Origin: Saprospiraceae bacterium
GTDB taxonomy: Bacteria; Bacteroidota; Bacteroidia; Chitinophagales; Saprospiraceae
Assembly: GCA_016717265.1 (NCBI GenBank)
Contig: JADKFX010000001.1
Location: forward strand, 3,112,501 to 3,176,500
DNA: 64,000 nt
Direction of reading: 5' to 3'
This document shows, piece after piece, positions 34,967 through 43,443 of this stretch (within the stretch, counting starts at the first letter, position 1; each line of letters opens with the position of its first letter). A program made the translations under genes and the position numbers. The notes under the pieces are model-generated. The model had not been told where the DNA came from. It was given only the letters and a program-made list of their open reading frames with translations, and searched no databases.

Positions 34967-36938
34967 CGCCTAAATTTAATTTAGATATTAAAGATACGAC
35001 ATCTTTAGGATTCTCCTGTGCAGGATAACATTGATTAGAATAACAAATTTGAATTCCAGAAAAATTATCTTTTAAAGGAATCCTAATAAAGTCAGGTAAA
35101 AAACATAAACTACAGATGTCAATGTATTCAGCATTCGACTTAAGTTTTATAGTTCCAGATCCAAGGTCATTTTCAATGGCAAGTTGAACCCAGGATGCCA
35201 TATGCAGTGGATGTTGCAAAGCCTGTGTTTTAATTTCATTCTGCATTCCAATGGATTGAAGCTGATATTTAGTTTCTAAAGTACATTCATAAAAGTACTT
35301 TGCCATTTTACAAAATACTGCATTAGGGTTCGGATAGCTTGTTTCAGCCCAATCGACAATGCTGTGATTAAAATCCGGATAAGCATTAGATGCCATATTT
35401 AAAAGGAACGAGTCCTGATTTTTAAATGCAATCAAAACAGCATCAAATAAGCGTTTTGCAGTGTTATAATAATGTAATTCCATGTCCATCGAATAGATTT
35501 CAATCAAGGCTTCAATGGTGTATCCATAATCTTCTAAAAAACCAGATCCTTTCTTTACTCCATCGATTACATATCTACAAAGTTCATTCTCTGTATAAAA
35601 TACCTGAGCTCGTATGCTCTCCATTAAATTCACTGCTTTTGTTTTATACTGTACTTCTCCGGTAAACTTATACCAGGATACATAGGCTGTTACCAGCATT
35701 GCATTCCAGGATACTATCATTTTATGATCTATAGAAGGCTTTTCCCGAAGTTCACGATGCGCTTTCAATTTTAATAAAGATTCTGAATTGAGATCCAAAG
35801 ATTCCTTTATGGCCACATCCGAAATTAAGTTGTCAATCAATCGCAACACTTTTTTATCAGTATTTAAATGATCCAGGCTTGTCATGGTGTAACTCTTTCT
35901 AAAGACCTGATAGTCACCACCTAAAATTTTCTTTAAAAGTTCTTCCTTCCAAATATAAAAACTACCTTCCTCCCCTTCTGAATCTGCATCCATGGCAGCA
36001 TAAAATAATCCATTTGGATCCATCAAGTTGCTTTCGAAAAAAGAGAACGATTGATCCGCTATACTTTTAATAAAAGGACTTTTACGAATTTGATAATAGA
36101 CCGAAAGTACTTTCATAATTTGAGCATGATCGTACAACATTTTTTCAAAATGTGGAACGTTCCAGGATTCATCAACAGAATATCTGCAAAAACCTCCTGC
36201 GATATGATCGTAAATACCACCCTGGCACATTTTAAACAAGGATTTTAAAGCATGGTCCAATGCCTCCTGATTTCTTGTCTTATAGTAGATAAAAAACAAT
36301 AATTGAAGAGCTTGTGTATTTGGAAACTTTGGGTGTGAACCGAAACCACCATGTTCAACATCCATGGATACTTGAAGTTTTTGTAAAACAGCATGGAGAT
36401 CAACAGCTTCAGAGGGTAGGTTTTTTGGGTGCTTACTGAGTTGCAACTTCTTTAAGTGATCCCCAATTGTTTTTGCCTGTTCCAGGATGTGACTTTCTTT
36501 TTCAACAAACGTGTTTTGAATTGACATGAGCAACTGATTCCAGGAAGGTCTGCCATATTTTGGTACCGGTGGGAAATAAGTTCCTCCAAAAAATGGAATT
36601 CCTTCCGGGCTTAAAAAACAATGCAAGGGCCAACCGCCAGAAACACCCATTGCTTGAATAGCATCCATAAAATAATGATCAAGATCTGGCCTTTCTTCTC
36701 TATCTATTTTTACATTTATAAAATGAGCGTTCATAATTTCAGCTGTCAATGGATCTTCAAATGATTCATGAGCCATTACATGGCACCAATGACAGGTAGA
36801 ATAACCAATGCTCACCAGAATCAGCTTATGTTGCGCTCTTGCTTTTGCTAATACCTCTTTGGACCATGCCTGCCAATGCACAGGATTGTCTTTGTGTTGC
36901 AATAAATAAGGGCTTGATTCTAAATTTAATAAATTCAT
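34959..36938 (-). CDS. DUF255 thioredoxin-domain protein (YyaL/SPATA20-like)
   Basis: A 659-residue protein. The N-terminal thioredoxin-like domain opens with NLESSPYLLQHKDNPVHW and contains the redox motif CHWC (Cys49-Cys52), then KIDREERPDLD and GGWPLHCFLSPEGIPFFGGTYFPP. The remainder is an (alpha/alpha)6 barrel-like domain resembling N-acylglucosamine 2-epimerase folds (GGIYDHIAGGFCRYSVDESWNVPHFEKM). There is no signal peptide, so it is cytoplasmic. Its molecular role is unknown in bacteria. It lies between an MBL hydrolase gene (1-base gap) and porP (8-base overlap), so it is co-transcribed with T9SS genes. Confidence 0.93.
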   Translation of the reverse strand: MNLLNLESSPYLLQHKDNPVHWQAWSKEVLAKARAQHKLILVSIGYSTCHWCHVMAHESFEDPLTAEIMNAHFINVKIDREERPDLDHYFMDAIQAMGVSGGWPLHCFLSPEGIPFFGGTYFPPVPKYGRPSWNQLLMSIQNTFVEKESHILEQAKTIGDHLKKLQLSKHPKNLPSEAVDLHAVLQKLQVSMDVEHGGFGSHPKFPNTQALQLLFFIYYKTRNQEALDHALKSLFKMCQGGIYDHIAGGFCRYSVDESWNVPHFEKMLYDHAQIMKVLSVYYQIRKSPFIKSIADQSFSFFESNLMDPNGLFYAAMDADSEGEEGSFYIWKEELLKKILGGDYQVFRKSYTMTSLDHLNTDKKVLRLIDNLISDVAIKESLDLNSESLLKLKAHRELREKPSIDHKMIVSWNAMLVTAYVSWYKFTGEVQYKTKAVNLMESIRAQVFYTENELCRYVIDGVKKGSGFLEDYGYTIEALIEIYSMDMELHYYNTAKRLFDAVLIAFKNQDSFLLNMASNAYPDFNHSIVDWAETSYPNPNAVFCKMAKYFYECTLETKYQLQSIGMQNEIKTQALQHPLHMASWVQLAIENDLGSGTIKLKSNAEYIDICSLCFLPDFIRIPLKDNFSGIQICYSNQCYPAQENPKDVVSLISKLNLGVV

Positions 36939-36939
36939 T

Positions 36940-37704
36940 TTATATGGAAATTACTAAACCATCATAAGCTAAACGGATATCCGGCTCAAGAATTTCTTCC
37001 ACTTCATGGTGGAGCCCTAATTGATGACTGATATGCGTCAAAAAGCTCTGTTTTGGTTGTATTTTATGTATTATATCTATTGCTTGCGTAAGATTTAAAT
37101 GACTATGGTGTTCTTTATGACGAAGTGCATTTATGACCAATACTTCACAATGTTTCATTTTTTCAATTCCAGCTTCATCAATATGTTTTGCATCGGTAAT
37201 ATAAACCAACGTTCCAATTTGAAATGCCAGGACACCAAGTGTTCCATGCCAAATACGAATTGGAAGTATGGGCTCGCTATTAATTAAAAAGGGCTGATCT
37301 GCTATGATTTCTCTTAACTCCAGTTGAGGCAAGCCAGGATAATTATTTTCTCCAAAAATATAATAAAATCGCTTTTGGATATCTAAAAGTACACGCGCTT
37401 CTGAAAAAAGCGGAATTTTATGTCCCATTTCAAAACAAATTGGGCGGATATCATCCATCCCAGCGGTATGATCTGCATGCTCATGGGTCAATAAAATAGC
37501 ATCTAATCGTTTAATTCCATTGGCAAGTGCCTGTTGTCTAAAATCCGGACCAATATCAATTAAGATTGAATTTTTATCGGTTTGTACCCAAAGTGATGAT
37601 CGGAGTCTACTATTTCTAGTGTCCAGTGATGTACATACTTTGCATGTACAATTAATTACGGGAATTCCCTGAGAGGTACCGGTGCCTAAAAATCGGATTA
37701 TCAA
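36940..37704 (-). CDS. Metallo-beta-lactamase-fold hydrolase (PhnP-like)
   Basis: A 254-residue phosphodiesterase-type MBL enzyme. The metal motif is LTHEHADH (His74, His76, Asp78, His79), with ITDAK and a C-terminal FLTHISHQLG supplying later ligands. Cys19, Cys21 and Cys24 (CTCKVC) have the spacing of the structural zinc site of PhnP, the phosphoribosyl cyclic phosphate phosphodiesterase. A cyclic phosphodiester substrate is therefore plausible. No other phosphonate genes are near, so the true substrate is open. It overlaps the small gene at 37701 (ATGA) and abuts the DUF255 gene. Confidence 0.9.
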   Translation of the reverse strand: MIIRFLGTGTSQGIPVINCTCKVCTSLDTRNSRLRSSLWVQTDKNSILIDIGPDFRQQALANGIKRLDAILLTHEHADHTAGMDDIRPICFEMGHKIPLFSEARVLLDIQKRFYYIFGENNYPGLPQLELREIIADQPFLINSEPILPIRIWHGTLGVLAFQIGTLVYITDAKHIDEAGIEKMKHCEVLVINALRHKEHHSHLNLTQAIDIIHKIQPKQSFLTHISHQLGLHHEVEEILEPDIRLAYDGLVISI

Positions 37705-37982
37705 ACTACTGATTCTTGCAAAGAACGCAAGGAAATTGCTTTATAGTACAAAGATTTCGTTTCATCGGAAATATCTTCCAATTGTATTTTCAATTCTGGT
37801 AATAAATCCAGGATACAGTTCATCCGGCCTTCCAAATCAAAAAATTTATTGATAACAATAATATTTCTAGAGGATACGATACAATATCCGGATTGAAAAT
37901 GCCCCTGTTCATAACGCACTTTATAGGACAACTCTGCACAAAGGTCTTCTAACTTCTTGAGGTTATTTCTGGTATATTTCAT
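37701..37982 (-). CDS. Conserved small hypothetical protein
   Basis: A 93-residue soluble protein of the kind KYTRNNLKKLEDLCAEL...VRYEQGHFQSGYCIV...IIVINKFFDLEGRMNCIL. I recognise this as a recurrent Bacteroidota protein without a known function. The central FQSGYCIV/VVNKFF strands suggest a small alpha-beta fold. The ATGA overlap with the downstream MBL gene indicates translational coupling, and it is the first gene of the run leading to DUF255 and porP. A near-consensus box (TAGCTTTA) lies upstream on this strand. Confidence 0.78.
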   Translation of the reverse strand: MKYTRNNLKKLEDLCAELSYKVRYEQGHFQSGYCIVSSRNIIVINKFFDLEGRMNCILDLLPELKIQLEDISDETKSLYYKAISLRSLQESVV

Positions 37983-38140
37983 ATGGCTTCAAATCGTCTC
38001 TTACCAAACTGGCGTAAAGCTATAATAAAAACGTTTATTATTAAAAATTAAATATGTTACAGCCTAATAATAATTGTTTAATGTATAATAAAAAAAAGAT
38101 ATAAAGAATTCATGAAATGGCACGTTATGTATTAAACAAT

Positions 38141-38148
38141 TACATTTG
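38141..38148 (+). promoter_or_regulatory. -7 promoter box TACATTTG for the 38153 gene
   Basis: This is an exact TAnnTTTG match ending only 4 bases before the ATG at 38153, which suggests a leaderless transcript if used. Confidence 0.5.
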
Positions 38149-38152
38149 AGCT

Positions 38153-38752
38153 ATGATTAAAAAAATTGGAATTTTTATTTTTGGAACCCTGGTTTTCATA
38201 AATATCCTTCATGCACAGCGATTTGGAGGTGGCTTAAAATTTGCAGGCACCCTATCCCAAATTGATGGAGATGATATTTTCGGTTTTCATAAACCTGGCT
38301 TTGAATTGGGGCTTTATGGACGAGCGAGACTTTCTAAAACGATAGATTTGGAAATCGATTTTTCATTTAATCAAAGAGGGAGTCTAAGTACCAAAAATGA
38401 TATACAGCAAATTAAATTTAACTTAAATTATATAGATATACCGGTTCTTTTGGTTATTAAAGATTGGCTGAATGTAGAAGCAGAAAAGGAGTATTATAGA
38501 ATGCATTTTTTTGGTGGACTTTCTGTGGGACGGTTGATTTCAAGCAGCAGTTATAGCGGGGTTGATGAAGATTTCAATAAAAATGATCTAAGTTGGGTTG
38601 TAGGAACAACCTATTATTATTCTCGGAATTGGGGAATCACGGCAAAATATTCCCGTTCATTCACTTCTTTATATGAGTATTACAAATTGAATAGACAAGT
38701 CAATATGATTAGTTATTTTATATCTTTGGGCTTCAATTTTAAATTTAATTAA
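38153..38752 (+). CDS. PorT-like outer-membrane beta-barrel protein
   Basis: A 199-residue protein with a signal peptide (1-21, ending NILHAQ), then alternating amphipathic strands separated by short turns and polar loops, ending in the aromatic strand YFISLGFNFKFN. That is the usual signature for insertion by the BAM machinery. It resembles the outer-membrane beta-barrel (PorT-family) group of Bacteroidota. No ligand is known. Its stop overlaps the next start (TAATG), so it forms a unit with the lipoprotein gene. Confidence 0.85.
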   Translation: MIKKIGIFIFGTLVFINILHAQRFGGGLKFAGTLSQIDGDDIFGFHKPGFELGLYGRARLSKTIDLEIDFSFNQRGSLSTKNDIQQIKFNLNYIDIPVLLVIKDWLNVEAEKEYYRMHFFGGLSVGRLISSSSYSGVDEDFNKNDLSWVVGTTYYYSRNWGITAKYSRSFTSLYEYYKLNRQVNMISYFISLGFNFKFN

Positions 38753-39264
38753 TGGACATTAATAATGTGTTTATGAGAACTTCAATTCTAATCTGCTTTG
38801 TTTTGATGATGTTTGTTTCGTGTAAAACAGATGGAAATAAGAATTCCAATAGCAGCCCAAATTCTGGTAAAAAAGTTGATTTAAATGCATTTCCTGCAGA
38901 TAAAATTACGGAAATCAATAAAGTCTGTACTAGTATTGACCTGATTTCTTTAAAAAAGGATGTAAATGTGTCCATGAGCTTTGATAATCCGCAATCCGTA
39001 GCAATTATACTTTCCTTTGTAACTGATGATGCCGGTAATTTAACCAATATGTGTGCCCCTGAAGCGCACCTAATGTTTCAAAATAATGGAGAAATCATAC
39101 AGGAAATGGATTTGTATTATAAAAATGGATGCAATGCCTTGGTGTTTTTAGATAAAGAAGGTAAGCAAATCGGAGCAAATTTGATTAGTAATGAAGGGGT
39201 TGATTTCTTTCAAAACTTCCTTAAATCAAAAAATAGCCAGGACAGTCTTGGTAGACCAAAATAA
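38752..39264 (+). CDS. Hypothetical lipoprotein
   Basis: A 170-residue protein. A hydrophobic signal ends in the lipobox MFVSC (acylated Cys24), followed by a Lys/Asn/Ser linker. The mature part (about 45-160) has DKITEINKVCTSIDLISLKKDVNV, two further cysteines (in NMCAPEAHLMF and KNGCNALVF) that could form a disulfide, and ends FFQNFLKSK. I do not recognise a family. The start is either the ATG overlapping the previous stop or the ATG at residue 8 (38773); both keep the signal. It probably pairs with the barrel protein upstream. Confidence 0.72.
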   Translation: MDINNVFMRTSILICFVLMMFVSCKTDGNKNSNSSPNSGKKVDLNAFPADKITEINKVCTSIDLISLKKDVNVSMSFDNPQSVAIILSFVTDDAGNLTNMCAPEAHLMFQNNGEIIQEMDLYYKNGCNALVFLDKEGKQIGANLISNEGVDFFQNFLKSKNSQDSLGRPK

Positions 39265-39288
39265 TCTCCAGCAATCTTTTGTATAATA

Positions 39289-39324
39289 AAAAATATAATT
39301 TAGACTAATCTAAATTATATTTTT
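39289..39324. promoter_or_regulatory. 36-bp palindrome, candidate MntR/DtxR-type operator
   Basis: Two perfect 16-base arms (39289-39304 and 39309-39324) flank the centre CTAA. The inner part reads TTTAGACTAATCTAAA, similar in form to operators of metal-dependent DtxR/MntR-type repressors. It ends 2 bases before the -7 box at 39327 and so covers the -33 region of the promoter. A terminator is less likely, because the core is AT-rich and it directly abuts a promoter. Confidence 0.7.
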
Positions 39325-39326
39325 GG

Positions 39327-39334
39327 TACCTTTG
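39327..39334 (+). promoter_or_regulatory. -7 promoter box TACCTTTG for the metal permease fusion gene
   Basis: This is an exact TAnnTTTG match ending 18 bases before the ATG at 39353. No TTG is present at -33, where the palindrome lies. Confidence 0.6.
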
Positions 39335-39352
39335 AATCACAAATAGATTCAA

Positions 39353-40624
39353 ATGAATGACACATTTAACTATCTCATTGAATTTTTTCAATCCGATTTA
39401 GGCATTCGTTGCTTAGTGATATCTATGTTGGTAGGTACGATGTGTGGGCTATTAGGTTGCTTTATAGTTCTTCGAAATATGGCTATGATAGGAGACGCAT
39501 TGTCCCATGCAATTTTACCCGGTATTGTATTAGCGTTTATTATCGCTGGGTATTCAACGCTTGGGTTTTTTATTGGATCCGTATTAGCGGGACTCCTTTC
39601 TGCTTTTATGATTACTTGGTTACAACAAAAAGTAAGAGTAAAAAATGACGCTGCAATTGGTATCATTTTTACATTTATGTTTTCTTTAGGCATCATTGGT
39701 ATCTCCTGGATTAGTGGCAAACAAGGGGTTCATTTAGACTTAAAGGATTTTCTATTTGGAAACCTGCTTTCTGTTTCTCAGGAAGATTTAATTATGACTG
39801 CTACGATGGCTGTGCTCGTGGTGTCTGTTATAATAATATTTTACAGACAGTTATTCATAACTACATTTCAACCCGTTTTAGCTGGCACTATGGGAATTCG
39901 AGCTCCTCGAATTCATTATTTATTAATGTTATTATTATCTCTTGTTGTTGTTGCATCTTTGCGAAGCGTAGGCGTAATATTAGTCGTCTCTATGTTGATT
40001 ACACCGGCTTCTGCTGCGCTCCTATTGGCCGACCGTTTATCAAAAGTTTTAATTTGGGCTAGTTTCTTAGGTTCTTTATCTGCAATTCTAGGCCTCATTT
40101 TATCGATTGCCTTTGATTTTCCAGTGGGGCCTTCTATGGCCGTCATGACTACGTTCATCTATGCAATAATTGCTTTGACAGCTCCAAAAAGAGGATTTAT
40201 ACCACGATGGCAAGCACGAAAAAATCTTCAACAAAGAATTCTTATTGAAGATCTATTAAAACGCTCGTATAAATCGGGCAAAAGCTTACCCTATTCATTA
40301 GATCAATTGGCCGAATTAACTGGCAACTCAAAACATTCATTGTCCAAATGGATGCAAAGATTAGTAAAACTCAATCTGTTTGTTAAAACCAACGATACTT
40401 TTCTAATAACAGAAACTGGAATTTATAGAGCCAACCAATTGATTCGGGCGCATCGGCTCTGGGAAACATTTCTAGTGGAAGAGTTAGGATTAAATGAGGA
40501 TCAAATTCATAACGATGCAGAAGATATTGAACACCATCTTTCGGAAGAAGATCTACACCGCCTAGATGAACAACTCGGATACCCGGAAATTGACCCTCAT
40601 GGATCTCCAATACCAAAAGCTTAA
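39353..40624 (+). CDS. ABC-3 family metal permease fused to an MntR/DtxR-type regulator module
   Basis: A 423-residue protein. Residues 1-275 are a complete Zn/Mn/Fe ABC permease with about 8-9 helices: GCFIVLRNMAMIGDALSHAILPG, KNDAAIGIIFTFMFSLGI, and VGVILVVSMLITPASAALLLADRL. After a basic linker, residues about 296-355 resemble a winged helix (LIEDLLKRSY, LDQLAELTGNSKHSLSKWMQRL). Residues 360-420 match the DtxR/MntR metal-binding dimerisation domain. Aligned by eye to MntR, the ligand positions His367, Glu390, Glu393 and His394 are kept, as are His386 and Glu371 of the DtxR ancillary site; Glu299 may equal MntR Glu11. DPHGSPIP matches the DtxR-type ending. Ordinary permeases stop near residue 280. 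No ATPase or binding-protein gene is adjacent. Confidence 0.88.
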   Translation: MNDTFNYLIEFFQSDLGIRCLVISMLVGTMCGLLGCFIVLRNMAMIGDALSHAILPGIVLAFIIAGYSTLGFFIGSVLAGLLSAFMITWLQQKVRVKNDAAIGIIFTFMFSLGIIGISWISGKQGVHLDLKDFLFGNLLSVSQEDLIMTATMAVLVVSVIIIFYRQLFITTFQPVLAGTMGIRAPRIHYLLMLLLSLVVVASLRSVGVILVVSMLITPASAALLLADRLSKVLIWASFLGSLSAILGLILSIAFDFPVGPSMAVMTTFIYAIIALTAPKRGFIPRWQARKNLQQRILIEDLLKRSYKSGKSLPYSLDQLAELTGNSKHSLSKWMQRLVKLNLFVKTNDTFLITETGIYRANQLIRAHRLWETFLVEELGLNEDQIHNDAEDIEHHLSEEDLHRLDEQLGYPEIDPHGSPIPKA

Positions 40625-40797
40625 AATCAGGAATTGTTAAGCAAAAAGAAATGAAGTTTTTAATAAGCTGAAAAGGCTTTCTCTCCAAACTGCATTGAAG
40701 CGCCTTGAATCCCGACTAGATTAGCTTGTTATCATATTCTTGATCGCACTTCAATTAATAAATGAACCTAATTTGATTCAAAGCTTATATAGCCTGA

Positions 40798-41163
40798 TTA
40801 CGAATTGGGAGTGTTGGTATCAAATTTTTTAAATAAAGCCTCCACTTTATAGACTTCATCCATGGTATCATCTATGTAGAATTTCATTTCAGGCATTGCT
40901 CGAATTTGCTTTTTCAAACGACTGTGCAAGGCTTGCTTTAAACGCGCATAATGCTCTTCCAGGAGATGTAAAACTTCTTGCTTGTTGTCTATATTAAAAA
41001 TACTTAAATAAATTTTAGCCAAGGCAAGATCGGGACTCATCATAACCTGGGTAACTGTCACAAGAGCTTTCGTGCCGTAGACATATTGACCTTCTGCAAT
41101 TAAAACCATACTAAATTGTCTTCGAATTAATTCTCCAACCTGCTTCTGTCTAATGCTTTCCAT
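40798..41163 (-). CDS. rbfA: Ribosome-binding factor A
   Basis: A 121-residue KH-like protein that helps mature the 30S subunit and the 16S rRNA 5' end. Recognisable parts are MESIRQKQVGELIRRQF, VTVTQVMMSPDLALAKIYLSIF, and the C-terminal RAMPEMKFYIDDTMDEVYKVEALF. The ATG at 41163 fits the family; the upstream TTG at 41187 would add 8 residues. It is divergent from recG, with a 77-base gap. Confidence 0.93.
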   Translation of the reverse strand: MESIRQKQVGELIRRQFSMVLIAEGQYVYGTKALVTVTQVMMSPDLALAKIYLSIFNIDNKQEVLHLLEEHYARLKQALHSRLKKQIRAMPEMKFYIDDTMDEVYKVEALFKKFDTNTPNS

Positions 41164-41240
41164 AGAATTATACTTAATCTGTGTCAAAACTATTTAAAAT
41201 TAATTAGAATCCAGCTTATTTTGCATGCTCGTCGGCAAAT

Positions 41241-43355
41241 ATGAGCTATACCAAATTAAATTTAAACAACCCTATTGAATATGTAAAAGGAATTGGACCC
41301 AATAAAGGTTCAATTCTTCGGGAGCAACTTAATATCCAAATCTTAAGTGACTTAATTCATTATTACCCATTTCGCTATATTGACAAATCAAAAATTACAC
41401 CCATTGCCGAAGCGAAAACAGATGGTCAGTATATTCAAATTAAAGGGATCCTTAACTGGCTAGAAGAAAAAGGATTTGGTAAATCCAAACGAATGATTGG
41501 TTTTCTTGAAGATGAATCGGGTTCTGTTGAATTAATGTGGTTTCAAAACTATCAATGGATATTACAAAAGCTCATTCAGGGAAAAGAGTATATTGTATAT
41601 GGAAAGATAAACATCGCTGGCTATCAAAAGAGCATTGCACATCCTGAAATCGAACTTTTAAATCAGAATCAAAATGAAATAGCCCTCCGATGGGATCCAG
41701 TGTATTCAAGTAACGAAAAACTTAATTCAAAAGGGCTTGATACAAAAGGATTCAGAAGAATTTTATTGCAAGTTTTTCAAACATTGGAAGAAAGTCAATT
41801 TGTAGAAACCCTTCCTGATTACATTCTACATAAATTTCGATTACAATCACGCTATGATTGTTTATATAATATTCATTTTCCAAAAAGTGAATTTGCTTTA
41901 AAACGCGCACAACAAAGATTAAAATTTGAGGAACTTTTTTTTATGCAATTGCGCATGTTACAAGCTATGCTTATTAGAAAAAACAAAAGCATTGGTTATG
42001 TCATACAATCTCAAAATGAGGAATTTCTTAGGTTTTATAATGAGCATCTACCTTTTCAATTAACGAATGCTCAAAACAAAGTGCTTGCTGAAATTCAAAT
42101 TGATTTAACGACCGGAAAACAGATGAACCGCTTGTTACAAGGTGACGTCGGTAGTGGCAAGACAATTATCGCATTATTGGTAATGCTTTTAGCAAATACC
42201 CAAGGGTTTCAATGTGTCATTATGGCCCCTACCGAAGTTCTTGCAATGCAACATCTTCAAACCATAAAAACCTTGCTTGAACCTAGCAAATATACTTGCG
42301 CATTGCTTACTTCGAATATCAAAGGCAAGGAACGGGATACGCTATTAACCAATTTAAAAGAAGGAAATTTATCTATATTAATTGGCACACATGCGGTATT
42401 GGAAGATTCCGTACAATTTAAAAATCTAGGTTTGGTCGTGATCGATGAACAACATCGCTTTGGAGTAGAACAACGAGCCAGACTTTGGGCAAAATCAAAA
42501 CCTTTTTTGCCGCATGTATTGGTAATGACCGCAACGCCTATTCCCAGAACCTTGGCAATGAGTTTATATGGTGATCTTGATGTTTCCATTATTGATGAGT
42601 TACCGCCAGACCGCAAGCCAATTAAGACACTCCATTTTACTGAAATTCTTCGCGGAAAATTAGTTCAATTTATGGAGACTGAAATTAAACAAGGCCGCCA
42701 AATATATTTTGTATTTCCACTGATAGAAGAATCTGAAAAACTAGATTTAGAAAATCTAGAATTGGGTTATGAAAAACTATTAGAATACTTTCCAATCCCA
42801 AAATATCAAATTTCTGTAGTACATGGCAGACTAAGGCCTAAAGATAAAGAGTCCGAAATGCAACGTTTTATTAAGGGCATTACCCAGATTATGGTTGCAA
42901 CAACGGTCATTGAAGTAGGCGTCAATGTGCCCAATGCAAGCCTCATGGTAATTGAAAATGCAGAGCGATTTGGGCTTTCACAGTTGCATCAGTTAAGAGG
43001 TCGTGTGGGTCGGGGCTCTGATCAATCTTATTGTATTCTAATGACAGCTGACCATCTTAGTCCCGATGCAAAAGCTAGAATTCAAATAATGTGTAAAACC
43101 AACGATGGATTTTTAATTGCCGAAGAAGATTTGAGGCTTAGGGGCCCTGGTGATTTGGAAGGAAAACAACAAAGTGGCTTAATGCAATTAAAAATTGCCG
43201 ATATTATGATTGATCAAAAAATTCTGTACGCCGCCCGAAGAATGGCAGAGGCGATATTAAAAAAGGACCCCGAACTAAAGCATCCCTTAAATACAATATT
43301 GAAAAACCAAATTGAATTAAATGAACAATTAAGGAATTTGGCAAAAATATCTTAA
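41241..43355 (+). CDS. recG: ATP-dependent DNA helicase RecG
   Basis: A 704-residue helicase that reverses stalled replication forks and processes branched DNA. The N-terminal wedge (OB) domain covers about 50-170. The SF2 motor has Walker A GDVGSGKT (about 299-306), the DEQH box (VVIDEQHRFG), TATPIPRTLAM, and motif VI QLRGRVGRG. The C-terminal DLRLRGPGDLEGKQQSG is the RecG-specific segment. The length is normal. It stands alone on the plus strand. Confidence 0.97.
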   Translation: MSYTKLNLNNPIEYVKGIGPNKGSILREQLNIQILSDLIHYYPFRYIDKSKITPIAEAKTDGQYIQIKGILNWLEEKGFGKSKRMIGFLEDESGSVELMWFQNYQWILQKLIQGKEYIVYGKINIAGYQKSIAHPEIELLNQNQNEIALRWDPVYSSNEKLNSKGLDTKGFRRILLQVFQTLEESQFVETLPDYILHKFRLQSRYDCLYNIHFPKSEFALKRAQQRLKFEELFFMQLRMLQAMLIRKNKSIGYVIQSQNEEFLRFYNEHLPFQLTNAQNKVLAEIQIDLTTGKQMNRLLQGDVGSGKTIIALLVMLLANTQGFQCVIMAPTEVLAMQHLQTIKTLLEPSKYTCALLTSNIKGKERDTLLTNLKEGNLSILIGTHAVLEDSVQFKNLGLVVIDEQHRFGVEQRARLWAKSKPFLPHVLVMTATPIPRTLAMSLYGDLDVSIIDELPPDRKPIKTLHFTEILRGKLVQFMETEIKQGRQIYFVFPLIEESEKLDLENLELGYEKLLEYFPIPKYQISVVHGRLRPKDKESEMQRFIKGITQIMVATTVIEVGVNVPNASLMVIENAERFGLSQLHQLRGRVGRGSDQSYCILMTADHLSPDAKARIQIMCKTNDGFLIAEEDLRLRGPGDLEGKQQSGLMQLKIADIMIDQKILYAARRMAEAILKKDPELKHPLNTILKNQIELNEQLRNLAKIS

Positions 43356-43443
43356 AATAAATGAAAATATTGTTTCAAAAGGCAGCATTTGGAATAGTTA
43401 TGGTATCTTAGAGGTGTAGAACAATATCAATTTAAAAACGATT

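Noticed and set aside
42257..42616. 119-residue minus-strand open frame inside recG
   Set aside because: It lies across the helicase motifs of recG on the opposite strand, so it is a shadow of the real gene.
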